A DNA stretch of 64,000 bases, taken from Streptomyces sp. NBC_00448 (GTDB lineage Bacteria; Actinomycetota; Actinomycetes; Streptomycetales; Streptomycetaceae). This document shows, in pieces, positions 41,329 to 50,167 of the stretch (positions within the stretch are counted from its first letter, which is position 1; every line of letters begins with the position of its first letter). The DNA lies in contig NZ_CP107913.1 of NCBI RefSeq assembly GCF_036014115.1, positions 4,139,001 to 4,203,000 on the forward strand, written 5' to 3'. The notes beneath the pieces are model-generated. The model was not told the origin of the DNA. It did not search any database and saw only the letters and a list, made by a program, of their open reading frames with translations. The translations under genes and the position numbers were made by a program.

Positions 41329-41880
41329 ATGGACGACGTGCGCTGGCTGACCGAAGAGGAGCAGGAGGTCTGGCGGGCCTACATGACGTCGAGCGTGGAG
41401 TTCTCCGCGTATGTCGATCGTCAGTTGCGCCGGGACTCCGGCATGCCCATGGCCTACTACGAGATTCTGGTCCGGCTCTCGGAGTCGCCGGGGCGGTGCC
41501 TGCGGATGAGTGAGCTGGCGGACGCGTCTCTCTCCTCGCGCAGCCGTCTCTCGCATGCGGTCTCCGCGCTGGAGAAGAACGGCTGGGTGCGACGGCGTCC
41601 CGCCGACGCGGACCGCCGCGGGTGGGTCTGCGAGCTGACTCCGGCCGGCTTCGACGCCCTCGCCGCTGCCGCGCCCGGGCATGTCACCGCGGTGCGCGAG
41701 CATCTCTTCGACGTCCTCACGCCCGAGCAGCTCGATGCTCTGCGCGGGATCGGGCGCGCGATCAGTGCGGGGTTGCGCACGGAGTGCGATTCCGCGCGGG
41801 CGGAGGAGGCGGAGGCGGAAGCGGAAGCGTGCGAAGCCGCTGGCCGCGGCGGGGCTGACGCGGACGGCTGCCGGGGCTGA
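41329..41880 (+). CDS. MarR-family regulator
   Basis: A 183-residue MarR protein. The winged helix occupies about 50-110: CLRMSELADASLSSRSRLSHAVSALEKNGWVRRR with a wing ADADRRGWVCELTPAG. The N-terminal DDVRWLTEEEQEVWRAYM is typical of the actinobacterial subgroup found next to yceI. ATG 41329 is chosen; ATG 41317 adds four residues and neither has a strong ribosome site, so a near-leaderless transcript is possible. The C-terminal 30 residues are an Ala/Glu-rich tail. It probably represses itself and yceI. Confidence 0.92.
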   Translation: MDDVRWLTEEEQEVWRAYMTSSVEFSAYVDRQLRRDSGMPMAYYEILVRLSESPGRCLRMSELADASLSSRSRLSHAVSALEKNGWVRRRPADADRRGWVCELTPAGFDALAAAAPGHVTAVREHLFDVLTPEQLDALRGIGRAISAGLRTECDSARAEEAEAEAEACEAAGRGGADADGCRG

Positions 41881-42620
41881 GCCGGCCCCGCTGGGTGGGT
41901 GCCCTTTACGGTCGTCGTCCACCTTGCGGTGCGCTACGGCTGGTCGCCCCTTCGGGCTCCCCGCCGCCACGGTTTCGGCTCGTTCCCGTCTGACGGCCCG
42001 GTGGTGGGTTGCTCGCGCAGTTCCCCGCGCCCCCTGCGGGGTGGCCGCCTCGTCCCCGTCTGACGGCCCGGTGGTGGGTTGCTCGCGCAGTTCCCCGCGC
42101 CCCTGGGTGCGTGCCCCTTCCGGTTGGTCGTTCACCTTGCGGTGCGTGGGTGGTTGCTCGCTCCGTTCTCCCCCAGAGCTTCGCCTGGGAGGTACCCCCA
42201 CGCGACCCTGTGGGGGGTTGCTCGCCGTTGTCGGGTGTCCGTTCCCCCTGCCCGGTACGGGCGCCTGTGCGCTGCGGAGCAGCCGCACATACCCAGGGGC
42301 GCGGGGAACTGCGCGACCAGCCACAATGCGGCGGCACTGTGGGACGGCGAGCAAGCACCCCCAGGGGCGCGGGGAACTGCGCTCCCCCAGCGCTTCGCCT
42401 GGGAGGTACCCCCATCCGCCACGACCGGGCCGTCAGACAAGGACGAGGCAGCCACCCCGCAGGGGGGCGCGGGGAACTGCGCGACCAGCAGGCCACCGAG
42501 CCGCAGCCGGGAACGGGCCGGCACCCCGACGGCGGGGAACCGAAGGGGCACACGACCCACCACCGGCCGGGGGTCCCTGGGCCGACAGAACGGGGGCACC
42601 CCGGGGGGTCAGGGGCGGGA
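41881..42620. repeat. Intergenic repeat island 4 (right arm of long inverted repeat)
   Basis: No gene in about 740 bases. The right third (42360-42616) is the inverted near-identical copy of 31926-32183. Around 42220-42300 a second block matches 32184-32262 inverted. The left end carries two copies of a TGACGGCCCGGTGGTGGG element (about 41991 and 42061), each followed by GCGCAGTTCCCCGCGCC. Extra material relative to island 3 suggests it is an expanded copy. Confidence 0.87.
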
Positions 42621-43805
42621 TCAGAGGGTGCGGGTGGGCCAGTCGAGGAGGCGGGCGCCCAGGGCCGCGGTCTCAAGGGTGTAGCGCTGGAGCGCGTCGT
42701 CCGGGTCGAAGCCGGTGAGAGAGGCGATGCGTTCGAGCCGGTAGGACAGCGCGCGCACGCTGAGGTCGAGCCGGCGCGCAGCCTCCGCGTTGACGTAACC
42801 GGCGGCGGCGTACACGGAGATGGTCTCGACGAGCGGCTGAGCGCCGCCGCGGGCGTGGACGAGCGGACCGAGGACGGTGCGGACCAGGTCGGACATCGCG
42901 GCGCGGTCGCGCATGAGGACGGGGAAGACCAGCAGGTCCGCGGAGTTGAGCACGGACGCGGTCAGGCCCAGCCGGTCCGCGAGGTCGAGCGCGCTGAGCG
43001 CCTCCTCGTAGGAGCGGACCACTCCGGCGGCGCCGCTGTGCGGGCGGCTGACGGCCACCCGCCCGGCGGCGGCGAGCTTGACGAAGGCGTCGAGGGCGGG
43101 CCGCTGCTCGGTGGGGGCCACGCAGACCAGCCGGCCGTCCTTCGACGCGACGAGCAGGTCGTGGTCGCCGAAGCGCCCGGCGAGCTCGCGCTCGACGCGG
43201 TGCAGCAGCGGGTGCGTCTCGTGGTACGGCTCGTCGGCGGGCGGCGCGGCGACGGCGACGACATGGCGGTCGGCCAGCCGCAGCCCGAAGCCCTCGGCCT
43301 GCTCGGCGATCCGGCCGGGATCGCTGCGGCCGTAGAGGAGGTCGTCGATGAACGTCCGGCGGGCCGCCTCGGCGCGGCGCACCGCGTGCCGCTGGGCCCG
43401 CGCGTGCCCCTCGGCGAGGGCCGCGATCCCCGTCTCCAGCGCGGCGAGCACGGCGCCGCCGACCTGGCGCAGCTCGCCCGCGTCGCGCGCCGCGGCCACG
43501 CCCGGCAGGTGTGGCCAGGCCCGCCGGGCCTCGGCGAGGTGGACGGCGGTCAGTTCACGCAGCCCGAACCCGGAGTCGGCGGCGTGTTCGCCGAGTACGC
43601 GGCGGCTCTCCCGCTCGGCGCGGGTGAGGGTGCGGCAGCTGCGGGATATCTCGGCCAGCGTCTCGGGGAAGCCGGCCACGAACTCCGGGGGTACGGCCCC
43701 GTCGCCCGTCGCGTGCCCGGTCCGACCCGCGCGCCCCGAACCGCCTGGGTGCCCCGGCCCGTCCCCGCTGCCGTGCCCCGTGTTCGTACCCGCCCCCGAC
43801 GACAC
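42621..43805 (-). CDS. PucR-type transcriptional regulator
   Basis: A 394-residue regulator of the PucR/CdaR type. A Gly/Thr-rich tail (about 40 residues) precedes a helical region, and about 170-290 form a GGDEF-like or purine-catabolism-type domain (RHVVAVAAPPADEP, DHDLLVASKDGRLVCVAP). The C-terminal HTH_30 spans about 325-390 (LVETISVYAAAGYVNAEAARRLDLSVRALSYRLERIASLTGFDPD). GTG 43805 is chosen because GAGGGGG precedes it; TTG 43856 would add 17 residues. It stands alone, so the target is not evident. Confidence 0.9.
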   Translation of the reverse strand: MSSGAGTNTGHGSGDGPGHPGGSGRAGRTGHATGDGAVPPEFVAGFPETLAEISRSCRTLTRAERESRRVLGEHAADSGFGLRELTAVHLAEARRAWPHLPGVAAARDAGELRQVGGAVLAALETGIAALAEGHARAQRHAVRRAEAARRTFIDDLLYGRSDPGRIAEQAEGFGLRLADRHVVAVAAPPADEPYHETHPLLHRVERELAGRFGDHDLLVASKDGRLVCVAPTEQRPALDAFVKLAAAGRVAVSRPHSGAAGVVRSYEEALSALDLADRLGLTASVLNSADLLVFPVLMRDRAAMSDLVRTVLGPLVHARGGAQPLVETISVYAAAGYVNAEAARRLDLSVRALSYRLERIASLTGFDPDDALQRYTLETAALGARLLDWPTRTL

Positions 43806-43990
43806 AACAGGCCCCCTCGCTTCGCTTCCCGCACCCGGACGTCCTGAACGTACCAAGACTGCCGGGTCCCGGAAGCGGGGGGCCTGTCACGGGCGCGGGG
43901 ACCTGCCGGAGCGCGCGGGGCGCGTCCGGTGCCGGCGCCGCGCTCCGCCGCCGGCGGTCACGGCCTGGGGTGCGCCCGCACCCCGGGCCG

Positions 43991-44272
43991 TTACTTCACC
44001 GAGCCGGTCGCGGGCTCCTGCGTCTGCGCCTCGTTGGCCGTCACCACGTCGCTGGGGGTGATCGCCTCGGGCGCCGGGGTGGTGGAGGCGTTGGGCGTGC
44101 CGCCGGCGGGCGTCGCGTCGTCGCTCTTCATCGCCTTCGCCTCGGACTTCAGGATGCGCATCGACTTGCCGAGACCGCGGGCGGCCTCAGGCAGCTTCTT
44201 GGAACCGAACAGCACGATGACGACGATCGCCACCACGATCAGGTGCCACGGCTCCAACCCGTTTCGCAACAT
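43991..44272 (-). CDS. tatA: TatA twin-arginine translocase subunit
   Basis: A 93-residue TatA protein. An N-terminal helix ([18 protein letters not shown]) is followed by the hinge and amphipathic helix ([25 protein letters not shown]) and an acidic/Thr/Pro-rich tail. TatA oligomerises to form the pore that exports folded twin-arginine proteins. In Streptomyces tatA usually sits near tatC; none is present here, so this may be an additional tatA gene. GAGGATC precedes ATG 44272. Confidence 0.94.
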   Translation of the reverse strand: MLRNGLEPWHLIVVAIVVIVLFGSKKLPEAARGLGKSMRILKSEAKAMKSDDATPAGGTPNASTTPAPEAITPSDVVTANEAQTQEPATGSVK

Positions 44273-44734
44273 GGGATGATCCTCGTTTCGTTATGGCCGA
44301 CTCACAGCTCTCTAGTGTCGCATTGTCACCCGGCCACCGTTGCCGACGGCTACCCGGGTACTCAAAGCATGCGCAAAAAGCTGGTGAACGGGAAGACCCA
44401 GACCCCCTTGTCCCGCGTACCGGACACCCTCGCCCCACCCCGTCACCCGTGCTCCGACCTGCGCGAAAGCGCTCGTACCCGACCGGACGGCGGGTTTCCG
44501 CAACGGCGGCGAGCGGCGCCGCGAATCCACCCCAATCGGACAGGGCGGGGCCGGGCGAGGCGGCCGTCCGGCGGAGCGGTGGGGCCGGCCGGGGCCGGGG
44601 CGGCGGCTCGTAGCGCCGGTCCAGGTCAGGCCGTCAGCCGTGTCCAGGGCGGCCGGTCGGCCTGTCCGGGTCAGGCGGTCAGGCGGTCAGGCGGTCAGGC
44701 GGTCAGGCGGTCAGGCGGTCAGGCGGTCAGGCGG
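44273..44734. other. Intergenic region with low-complexity and octamer repeats
   Basis: About 460 bases between the tatA start and the cupin stop. The left half should carry the tatA promoter. The right half is increasingly repetitive (GGCCGG/GTCAGG runs) and ends in eight copies of an octamer, listed separately. No gene is supported. Confidence 0.6.
44671..44734. repeat. Octamer tandem repeat, eight copies
   Basis: Eight perfect consecutive copies of TCAGGCGG, plus a partial ninth that contains the stop codon of the cupin gene (TCA at 44735-44737 on the plus strand). Degenerate relatives lie just to the left. This is a typical slippage-prone microsatellite. Confidence 0.92.
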
Positions 44735-45067
44735 TCAGCGGAGCGTCGCGACCGTCAGCAGGACCGCGCTGTCCTCCAGCGCCTCCAGGCCGTGCCGGGC
44801 GTGCGGCAGCACCAGCAGGTCCCCGGCCATCGCCTCCCAGACGTCGTCGCCGCAGGTCAGCCGGACCCGGCCGCGCAGCACCTGCAGCGTCGACTCGCCC
44901 TGGGTCTCGTGGTCGGCCAGGGCGGTGTGCGCGGTCATCGCGATGAGGGTCTGGCGCAGCGCCCGCTCGTGGCCGCCGTAGAGGGTCTCCGCGCTGCGGC
45001 CGGTGGAAGCCTCGGCGGCCTGGCGGAGATGTTCGCGTACCTGGGCGTCCAGGGAGAATTTACGCAT
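44735..45067 (-). CDS. Single-domain cupin protein
   Basis: A 110-residue cupin. After a helical N-terminus the barrel reads ALADHETQGESTLQVLRGRVRLTCGDDVWEAMAGDLLVLPHARHGLEALEDSAVLLTVA; motif 1 has H and E at expected metal-ligand positions and motif 2 has His in HARHGLEA. Small cupins bind metals or small molecules. The stop codon lies within the first partial unit of an octamer repeat, so the C-terminal end may vary between strains. ATG 45067 is chosen to begin MRKFSLDAQVREHL; it is divergent from the second SARP gene, with 11-bp repeats between. Confidence 0.88.
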   Translation of the reverse strand: MRKFSLDAQVREHLRQAAEASTGRSAETLYGGHERALRQTLIAMTAHTALADHETQGESTLQVLRGRVRLTCGDDVWEAMAGDLLVLPHARHGLEALEDSAVLLTVATLR

Positions 45068-45551
45068 TCCCCGAGTCTGGCAGCGGCGGGGACCGGCGGC
45101 CCGCAACGCCATGCCGACGGCGCGGGGCGAGCGGCCGGCGGGCGGGTGCGGGATGCGGGTCCGGGATGTGGGTCCGGCCGCGACACAGAGTGCCCCCGTT
45201 CGCGGAAGGTGGGCTTCCACGCACACCCGCGGCGGCCGAACCCGACTCCGTCATCATGCGGAAGGGCGCCAACCGACCGCTAACATATGGCTAACGCTTC
45301 GTCCCCACAGCGTCGGCCGTCCCCTCAGTTCCGACCCGGTGCCGCGTCGTCGCGCGCCACGGTGGACGTCCGGCGGGCGCACCCGGCGGCCGACCCGGGT
45401 AGGACAGCGGGCGGTCCACCGCCCAGGAGCCACCGCCCCGAGGATGCGCGCGACGGCACGGAACGCGGCGAAGGCACGCGCGAGGTGGCGCGACATCGGC
45501 ATCCGGCGCCGCGGGCACGTTCGCGACTGATCCGGCCAGGGAGGCCCACGG
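45068..45551. other. Divergent intergenic region, cupin/SARP
   Basis: About 480 bases. Besides the 11-bp direct repeats (45268-45296) nothing else is convincing. It should hold the promoters of the cupin and AfsR-like genes. Confidence 0.55.
45268..45296. promoter_or_regulatory. Triple 11-bp direct repeat (SARP-box-like)
   Basis: GCCAACC, GCTAACA and GCTAACG start at 45268, 45279 and 45290, exactly 11 bases apart. Read on the minus strand (GTTAGC repeats), a CATGAT-like -10 follows 10 bases after the last unit, so this could be a SARP-activated promoter for the cupin gene; it is also 255 bases upstream of the SARP gene. Confidence 0.6.
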
Positions 45552-48500
45552 ATGCGGTTCGGCCTGCTCGGCACCGTCACGGTCGTCGCCGACGGCGACC
45601 CGGGCGGAGGCATGAGCGGGAGCACGGGCGGAGACGCGGGCGGTGACACGGGCCAGGGCCTGCCCCGGCCGGTCGGGTCGGCGAAGGTCCGCGCACTGCT
45701 CGCCGCGCTGCTGGCCACCCCCGGCCGCGCCGTGCCGCTGCACCACCTCAAGTCCGCGCTGTGGGGCGACGCCCCGCCCATCACCGCCACCGCGTCGCTC
45801 CACAACCACGTGGCCAGGCTGCGCCGGGTGCTGCACGAGGAGGGCCGGGACGTCTCCCGGCTGCGCGCCGCACCACCCGGTTACGTCCTGGACGTCGCCG
45901 ACGACGAGGACGAGTTCGACGTCTGGATCTTCCTCGGCCACCACGCGGCCGCCCGCACCGCGCACCGTGCCGGGGACTGGGCGTCGGTGCTCGCCGAGTG
46001 CGGGGCCGCGCTGGCGCTGTGGCGCGGCGACCCGCTGTCGGACGTACCGCTGCGCTCCGACGTTCTGCGGGCACTCGCCGCGCACCTCACCGAGGCCCGG
46101 TTACTCACCATGGAGTGGCGCTTCGACGCGGAGCTGGCGCTCGGCCGGCACCAGGGCATGGCCGCGGAGCTGGCCGGGCTGGCCGCCGCGTACCCGCTGC
46201 GCGAGACCTTCCACCGGCAGCTCATGCTCACGCTGCACCGCACCCATCGGCAGGCCGAGGCGCTCGCGGTCTACCACGGGCTGCGCCGCACCCTGGTGGA
46301 CGAGTTGGGCGTGGAGCCGGACTCCGCGGTGCAGGCCACCTACCAGGAGATCCTGGCCGAGCCGGCGCAGACCCGGGCCGCGCCCGGAGCCCCGGTCGGC
46401 GAACCCGCCGAGGGCATCGGTGGCGGTACGGGCGCGGTCGGCGCGGCCGCCGGTGTGACGGTCCCGGGTACGGGCCGGGGCTCCTCCGGCGGCGCGACCG
46501 CCGAAGCGGCCGACGGCACCTCGGGCCCCGGGGGCGTGCCCGCGGTGCCCGGACCGCCCGCGCGCCCGGCCGGGGCGTCCGGACCGCCCGGCACCGTCGC
46601 CGCGACGCCGGGCGGCGCCGTATCCGTACCCGTGCGCGCGTCCGCGCCCGTGCTGCCGGTACCCGTGTCCGTGCCCGGATGGGACCGGTCGGCGCCGGAG
46701 CAGGCCGGTGCCGGGCGCCCGTCCTCGCGGCCCGGGCAGGACCGCGCCACGCACCGTACCGAGGGCTCGGGTGACGCCGGTGAAGGGCCCGGGGGCGGCG
46801 ACGGGGACCGTCCCGGCGCCCACGACCGGCCCGCGGCCGCCGTCCAGGCGGCGGCCCCTGCGGGCCTTCCGCCCGCTGCCCACCGCCGCCCCGCACCGGC
46901 CCAACTTCCCGCAGACACGCCTGACTTCACCGGCCGAGCCGCCGAACTCGGCACGCTGCTGGCCGCGTTGCGGGGCGGTGCGGAACGCCGCGGCCCGCGG
47001 GTGGCGGTGGTCTCCGGGATGGGCGGGGTCGGCAAGACCGCGCTCGCGGTGCGCGCCGCCCACCTGCTGCGGGCAGAGTTCCCCGACGGCCAGCTCTACG
47101 CCGATCTGCGCGGGTTCGGCGCCGGTGGCGCCCGCAGTCCCGCCGACCTGCTGGCCCGCTTCCTCGGCGACCTCGGCGCGGACGGCCAGCCGCTGCCCGA
47201 AGACCCGGACGACCGGGCGGTGTTGTGGCGTGACGCGCTGCACGTCCGGCGCGTGCTGCTGATGCTGGACAACGCGGGCGACGCGGCGCAGGTGGTGCCG
47301 CTGCTGCCGGGCGGCGGCGACATCGCGGTGGTCGTCACCAGCCGCCGCACCCTCGGCGAACTGCCCGGCGCCGCGCGGCTGGCGTTGGAGCCGCTCTCCG
47401 CCCAGGAGCAGCGGGAGTTGCTGGTCGCGCTCTGCGGCAGGCAACGGGTGGCGGCCGAACCCGAGGCGGCGGCGGGGGTGTTGGCCGCGTGCGGCGGGCT
47501 GCCGCTGGCGCTGCGGATCGCCGGCGCCCGGATGGCAGCCCGCCCCAACTGGCCGCTGACCGCGCTCGCCGAACGTCTCGACGGCCCGGGCGGCTCTCGG
47601 CTGCACGCCCTTTCCACCGGCGGCCTCGCGGTCCAGGACACCTTCGCGATGAGCTATGTCGCGATGCGGGACGGCCTGCTCGCCGCGGACCGCGCGGCTG
47701 CCCGCGCGTTCCGGACGCTGGGGGTCTGGCCCGGGCACGGGCTGGACCCGTCGGCGGCCGCGGCACTGCTCGGCCGGACGTCCGCCGGCGCCGCCGACGA
47801 CGTCCTCGAAGCGCTCGTCGACGCGCACCTGCTGGAGGCGCCGCAGCCGGGCCGGTACAGCTTCCACGACCTGGTCGGCGAGTACGCCGCGGTCTGCGCG
47901 CTCGCCGAACTCACCGCGGCGGAACGCCGGTCCGCGCTGCGCCGGATCACCGTCTGGTACGCCGCCACCGTCGCCGCCGCGCTGGCCGTACTCGCCCCCG
48001 AGGGGCACCCGTTGCCGCCGCTCGACGAGCAACCGGCGCTGCCCGTGGCCGAGTTCACCAGCGACGAGGAGGCGCTGCGCTGGTGCGTGCGCGAACTGCC
48101 CGCGATCAAGGAGACGATCGCCACCGCGATCACCCAGGGCTGGCCGGAGATCGCCTGGCGCACCGCGGCCGGGCTGTTCGGCTACGCGCAGGCGTACTGG
48201 TGGACCGGCGAGTGGACCGCCTGCCTGGAGGAGGCGATGGCCTGCGTCACCGCGCACGGCGACGTCCTCGGGCAGGCGTGGATGCACAGCAGGCTCGGCG
48301 TCGCGCACGGCATGGCCGAGCGGTACGACGTGAGCCTGGGCCATCTGCACGTCGCCCGCGCGCGCTTCGAGGCGGCCGGCGACCAGCGCGGGGTCGCCGC
48401 GATCCTCACCAACCTCACCGCCCTGCACCGCGGCACCGGCGAGTACGGCCTCGCGCTGGAATACGGCCACCGGTCGCTCGAACTGCACCGCTCGCTGGGC

Positions 48501-48917
48501 GACTTCGACCGGGTGGCCACGGTGCTGGGCAACCTCGGCGACACCCACCTGTACGCGGGCGACCCGGTGGCCGCCGAGGAGTGCTTCCGCGACGCGCTCG
48601 CGGCTTGGCGCACCCGCGGCTCGATGGTCAGCATCGCCCGCACCCTGACCAGTCTCGGCGAGGCCCGGCTCGCCCGGGGCCGTCCCGCCGAGGCGATCGA
48701 CGCTCTTGAGGAGACGCTCGCCCTGCTCGACCGGCTCGGCGACCGCGCCACCGCGGCGGACGTCCTGGAGGTCCTCGGCCGCGCGCACCTGGCCCGCGGC
48801 GACCGCGCCGCGGCCCGCGCGTGCTGGGAGGAGTCGCTGGGCCTCGCCCGGGCGCACCGGCTGCCGGCGGAGGAGGAGGCCGCGCTGCGCGGCCTGGCCG
48901 GACTCGACACGGAATAG
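45552..48917 (+). CDS. AfsR/SARP regulator with NB-ARC and TPR
   Basis: An 1121-residue SARP regulator with the same plan as the gene at 25947. Winged helix (about 1-115, including SAKVRALLAALLATPGRAVPL, PPGYVLDV), BTAD (about 115-275, ending RRTLVDELGVEPDSAVQ), then an unusually long Pro/Gly/Ala-rich linker (about 280-460). NB-ARC follows, with P-loop GMGGVGKTALA (Lys about 495), VLLMLDNAGDAAQVVPLLPGG and GGLPLALRIAGARM; TPRs (about 890-1110) finish the chain. It is longer than AfsR (993 in S. coelicolor) mainly because of the linker. It probably activates neighbouring genes through 11-bp repeats. A lipoprotein gene converges downstream. Confidence 0.94.
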   Translation: MRFGLLGTVTVVADGDPGGGMSGSTGGDAGGDTGQGLPRPVGSAKVRALLAALLATPGRAVPLHHLKSALWGDAPPITATASLHNHVARLRRVLHEEGRDVSRLRAAPPGYVLDVADDEDEFDVWIFLGHHAAARTAHRAGDWASVLAECGAALALWRGDPLSDVPLRSDVLRALAAHLTEARLLTMEWRFDAELALGRHQGMAAELAGLAAAYPLRETFHRQLMLTLHRTHRQAEALAVYHGLRRTLVDELGVEPDSAVQATYQEILAEPAQTRAAPGAPVGEPAEGIGGGTGAVGAAAGVTVPGTGRGSSGGATAEAADGTSGPGGVPAVPGPPARPAGASGPPGTVAATPGGAVSVPVRASAPVLPVPVSVPGWDRSAPEQAGAGRPSSRPGQDRATHRTEGSGDAGEGPGGGDGDRPGAHDRPAAAVQAAAPAGLPPAAHRRPAPAQLPADTPDFTGRAAELGTLLAALRGGAERRGPRVAVVSGMGGVGKTALAVRAAHLLRAEFPDGQLYADLRGFGAGGARSPADLLARFLGDLGADGQPLPEDPDDRAVLWRDALHVRRVLLMLDNAGDAAQVVPLLPGGGDIAVVVTSRRTLGELPGAARLALEPLSAQEQRELLVALCGRQRVAAEPEAAAGVLAACGGLPLALRIAGARMAARPNWPLTALAERLDGPGGSRLHALSTGGLAVQDTFAMSYVAMRDGLLAADRAAARAFRTLGVWPGHGLDPSAAAALLGRTSAGAADDVLEALVDAHLLEAPQPGRYSFHDLVGEYAAVCALAELTAAERRSALRRITVWYAATVAAALAVLAPEGHPLPPLDEQPALPVAEFTSDEEALRWCVRELPAIKETIATAITQGWPEIAWRTAAGLFGYAQAYWWTGEWTACLEEAMACVTAHGDVLGQAWMHSRLGVAHGMAERYDVSLGHLHVARARFEAAGDQRGVAAILTNLTALHRGTGEYGLALEYGHRSLELHRSLGDFDRVATVLGNLGDTHLYAGDPVAAEECFRDALAAWRTRGSMVSIARTLTSLGEARLARGRPAEAIDALEETLALLDRLGDRATAADVLEVLGRAHLARGDRAAARACWEESLGLARAHRLPAEEEAALRGLAGLDTE

Positions 48918-48933
48918 GGTCCGGCGGCGGGCC

Positions 48934-49596
48934 TTACGGGTGGTACCGCTCGGCGACCGTGTCGGCTCCGCCGGACGTGCGGTCCAGGGTGACCCGGACG
49001 GTCACGCTGCTCATCTTCGCGGCCGTCTCCAGCTGGCCCTCGGTGCACTTCGTGGTGCCGTAGTCGTCGCTGCCGATGGTCACGTTGCCGTCGGGACCCG
49101 AGCAGATCGCGGCCGCGCCGAGGATCGTCGTCGCGTTGGAGACGTAGAACGCCTGATCCGTGCCGCCGCCTTGCGGCTTGACGATCAGCTTGCCGGGCGC
49201 GAGGTACTCCAGGGTGCCGACGATGGTGCGCGCGTTGTCCGCGGTGGCGCCACCGCTGCCGGTGGCGGGGGACGGCGACGGGCAACTCCCGGTCTGCTCA
49301 CCGATGCTGTTGATCTCGGCGTTGGACCGCGGATCGCCCGCGTAGTCGATCCGGTCGGTGCACTTCACCCCGGACTTCCCGGCGGTGCCCGACCCCGGCG
49401 ACGTGGCCTGCGAAGAGCCCTGGCCGCTCGTGGCGGTGGGCGGGGTGGTGGCCTGTGTGGAACCCGTGGCGACCGGCGACGTGGTGGACGAACCGTCCGC
49501 GGAGTTCCCGTTGTCAGGTCCGCACGCGGTCAACGCCAGCCCCGCGGCCACGAGCACGGCAGTGGACAGACCCCAACGAGCAGCCCTGGTACGCAT
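48934..49596 (-). CDS. Lipoprotein
   Basis: A 220-residue lipoprotein with signal peptide and lipobox ALTAC (Cys about 25), followed by a Ser/Thr/Gly-rich linker (about 45 residues) with one Cys in GVKCTDRID, a second Ser/Pro-rich run, and a C-terminal domain with IVGTLEYLAPGKLIVKPQG, AICSGP and TTKCTEGQL. No family is recognised. ATG 49596 begins a normal signal sequence, preceded by GAGGAAC. It converges on the SARP gene with a 16-base gap. It is presumably anchored at the outer face of the membrane. Confidence 0.85.
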   Translation of the reverse strand: MRTRAARWGLSTAVLVAAGLALTACGPDNGNSADGSSTTSPVATGSTQATTPPTATSGQGSSQATSPGSGTAGKSGVKCTDRIDYAGDPRSNAEINSIGEQTGSCPSPSPATGSGGATADNARTIVGTLEYLAPGKLIVKPQGGGTDQAFYVSNATTILGAAAICSGPDGNVTIGSDDYGTTKCTEGQLETAAKMSSVTVRVTLDRTSGGADTVAERYHP

Positions 49597-49893
49597 GTTG
49601 TTCCTCTTTCCCTCTCGACGCTGTCGTCCGCCGCGGTGGTGACGGGTTCGATCCCGCCCCCGGACGGGGCGACCACCCGCGGACATGACGACCTTGACAT
49701 GGACAACTTCCCAAGTCAGCGCCTGTTACAGCCCCGTGGCGCAACGCCACACGCGTCACGACAATCATCACAGGAAGATCGCCAACGGCCGCGTCGGTCG
49801 GCTCGGACGGAGCGCGGAAGGGGGCTCGGGACAGAAAGGAGCCCGGGCGCGGGAACGGGCCCGCGCCCGGGCCGACTTGCCGGGCAGAACCGG

Positions 49894-50160
49894 TCAGAGC
49901 TGCATCTCTGCCGGCACCGCGGCCAGCGCCTCCTGGATCGCGGCGACCAGCGTGCGCGCGGACTCCGCGGTCAGCTCCAACGCCACCCGGGCGGACGGCC
50001 CCTTGGCCGGATCGGCGAAGTCGACGTTCAGGGTGTGCTCGGCCATCGCGTGGACCGGGTGGTCGAAGTAGACGGTCACGTCGGTGACGTGGAACCACGG
50101 GCTGCCGGGCCCCTTGGCGCTGCCGTCGACGACGTCCTTGACGGTGGTGTAGGTGCACAT
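49894..50160 (-). CDS. DUF6295 family protein
   Basis: An 88-residue protein matching the small actinobacterial DUF6295 pattern: MCTYTTVKDVVDGSAKG---WFHVTDVTVYFDHPVHAMAEHTLNVDF, then RVALELTAESARTLVAAIQEAL. The function is unknown. It lies 7 bases after the dienelactone hydrolase gene on the same strand, and its ribosome site (GGAGCTGA) is inside the end of that gene, so it is the second gene of the same operon. Confidence 0.87.
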   Translation of the reverse strand: MCTYTTVKDVVDGSAKGPGSPWFHVTDVTVYFDHPVHAMAEHTLNVDFADPAKGPSARVALELTAESARTLVAAIQEALAAVPAEMQL

Positions 50161-50167
50161 GGCCGGG

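Noticed and set aside
44671-44737. Possible CRISPR array from regularly repeated units
   Set aside because: The units are contiguous octamers without spacers and no cas genes are present; it is a simple tandem repeat.
49680-49720. TTGACA-like promoter on the plus strand at about 49693
   Set aside because: No plus-strand gene follows and no -10 hexamer is at the correct distance.
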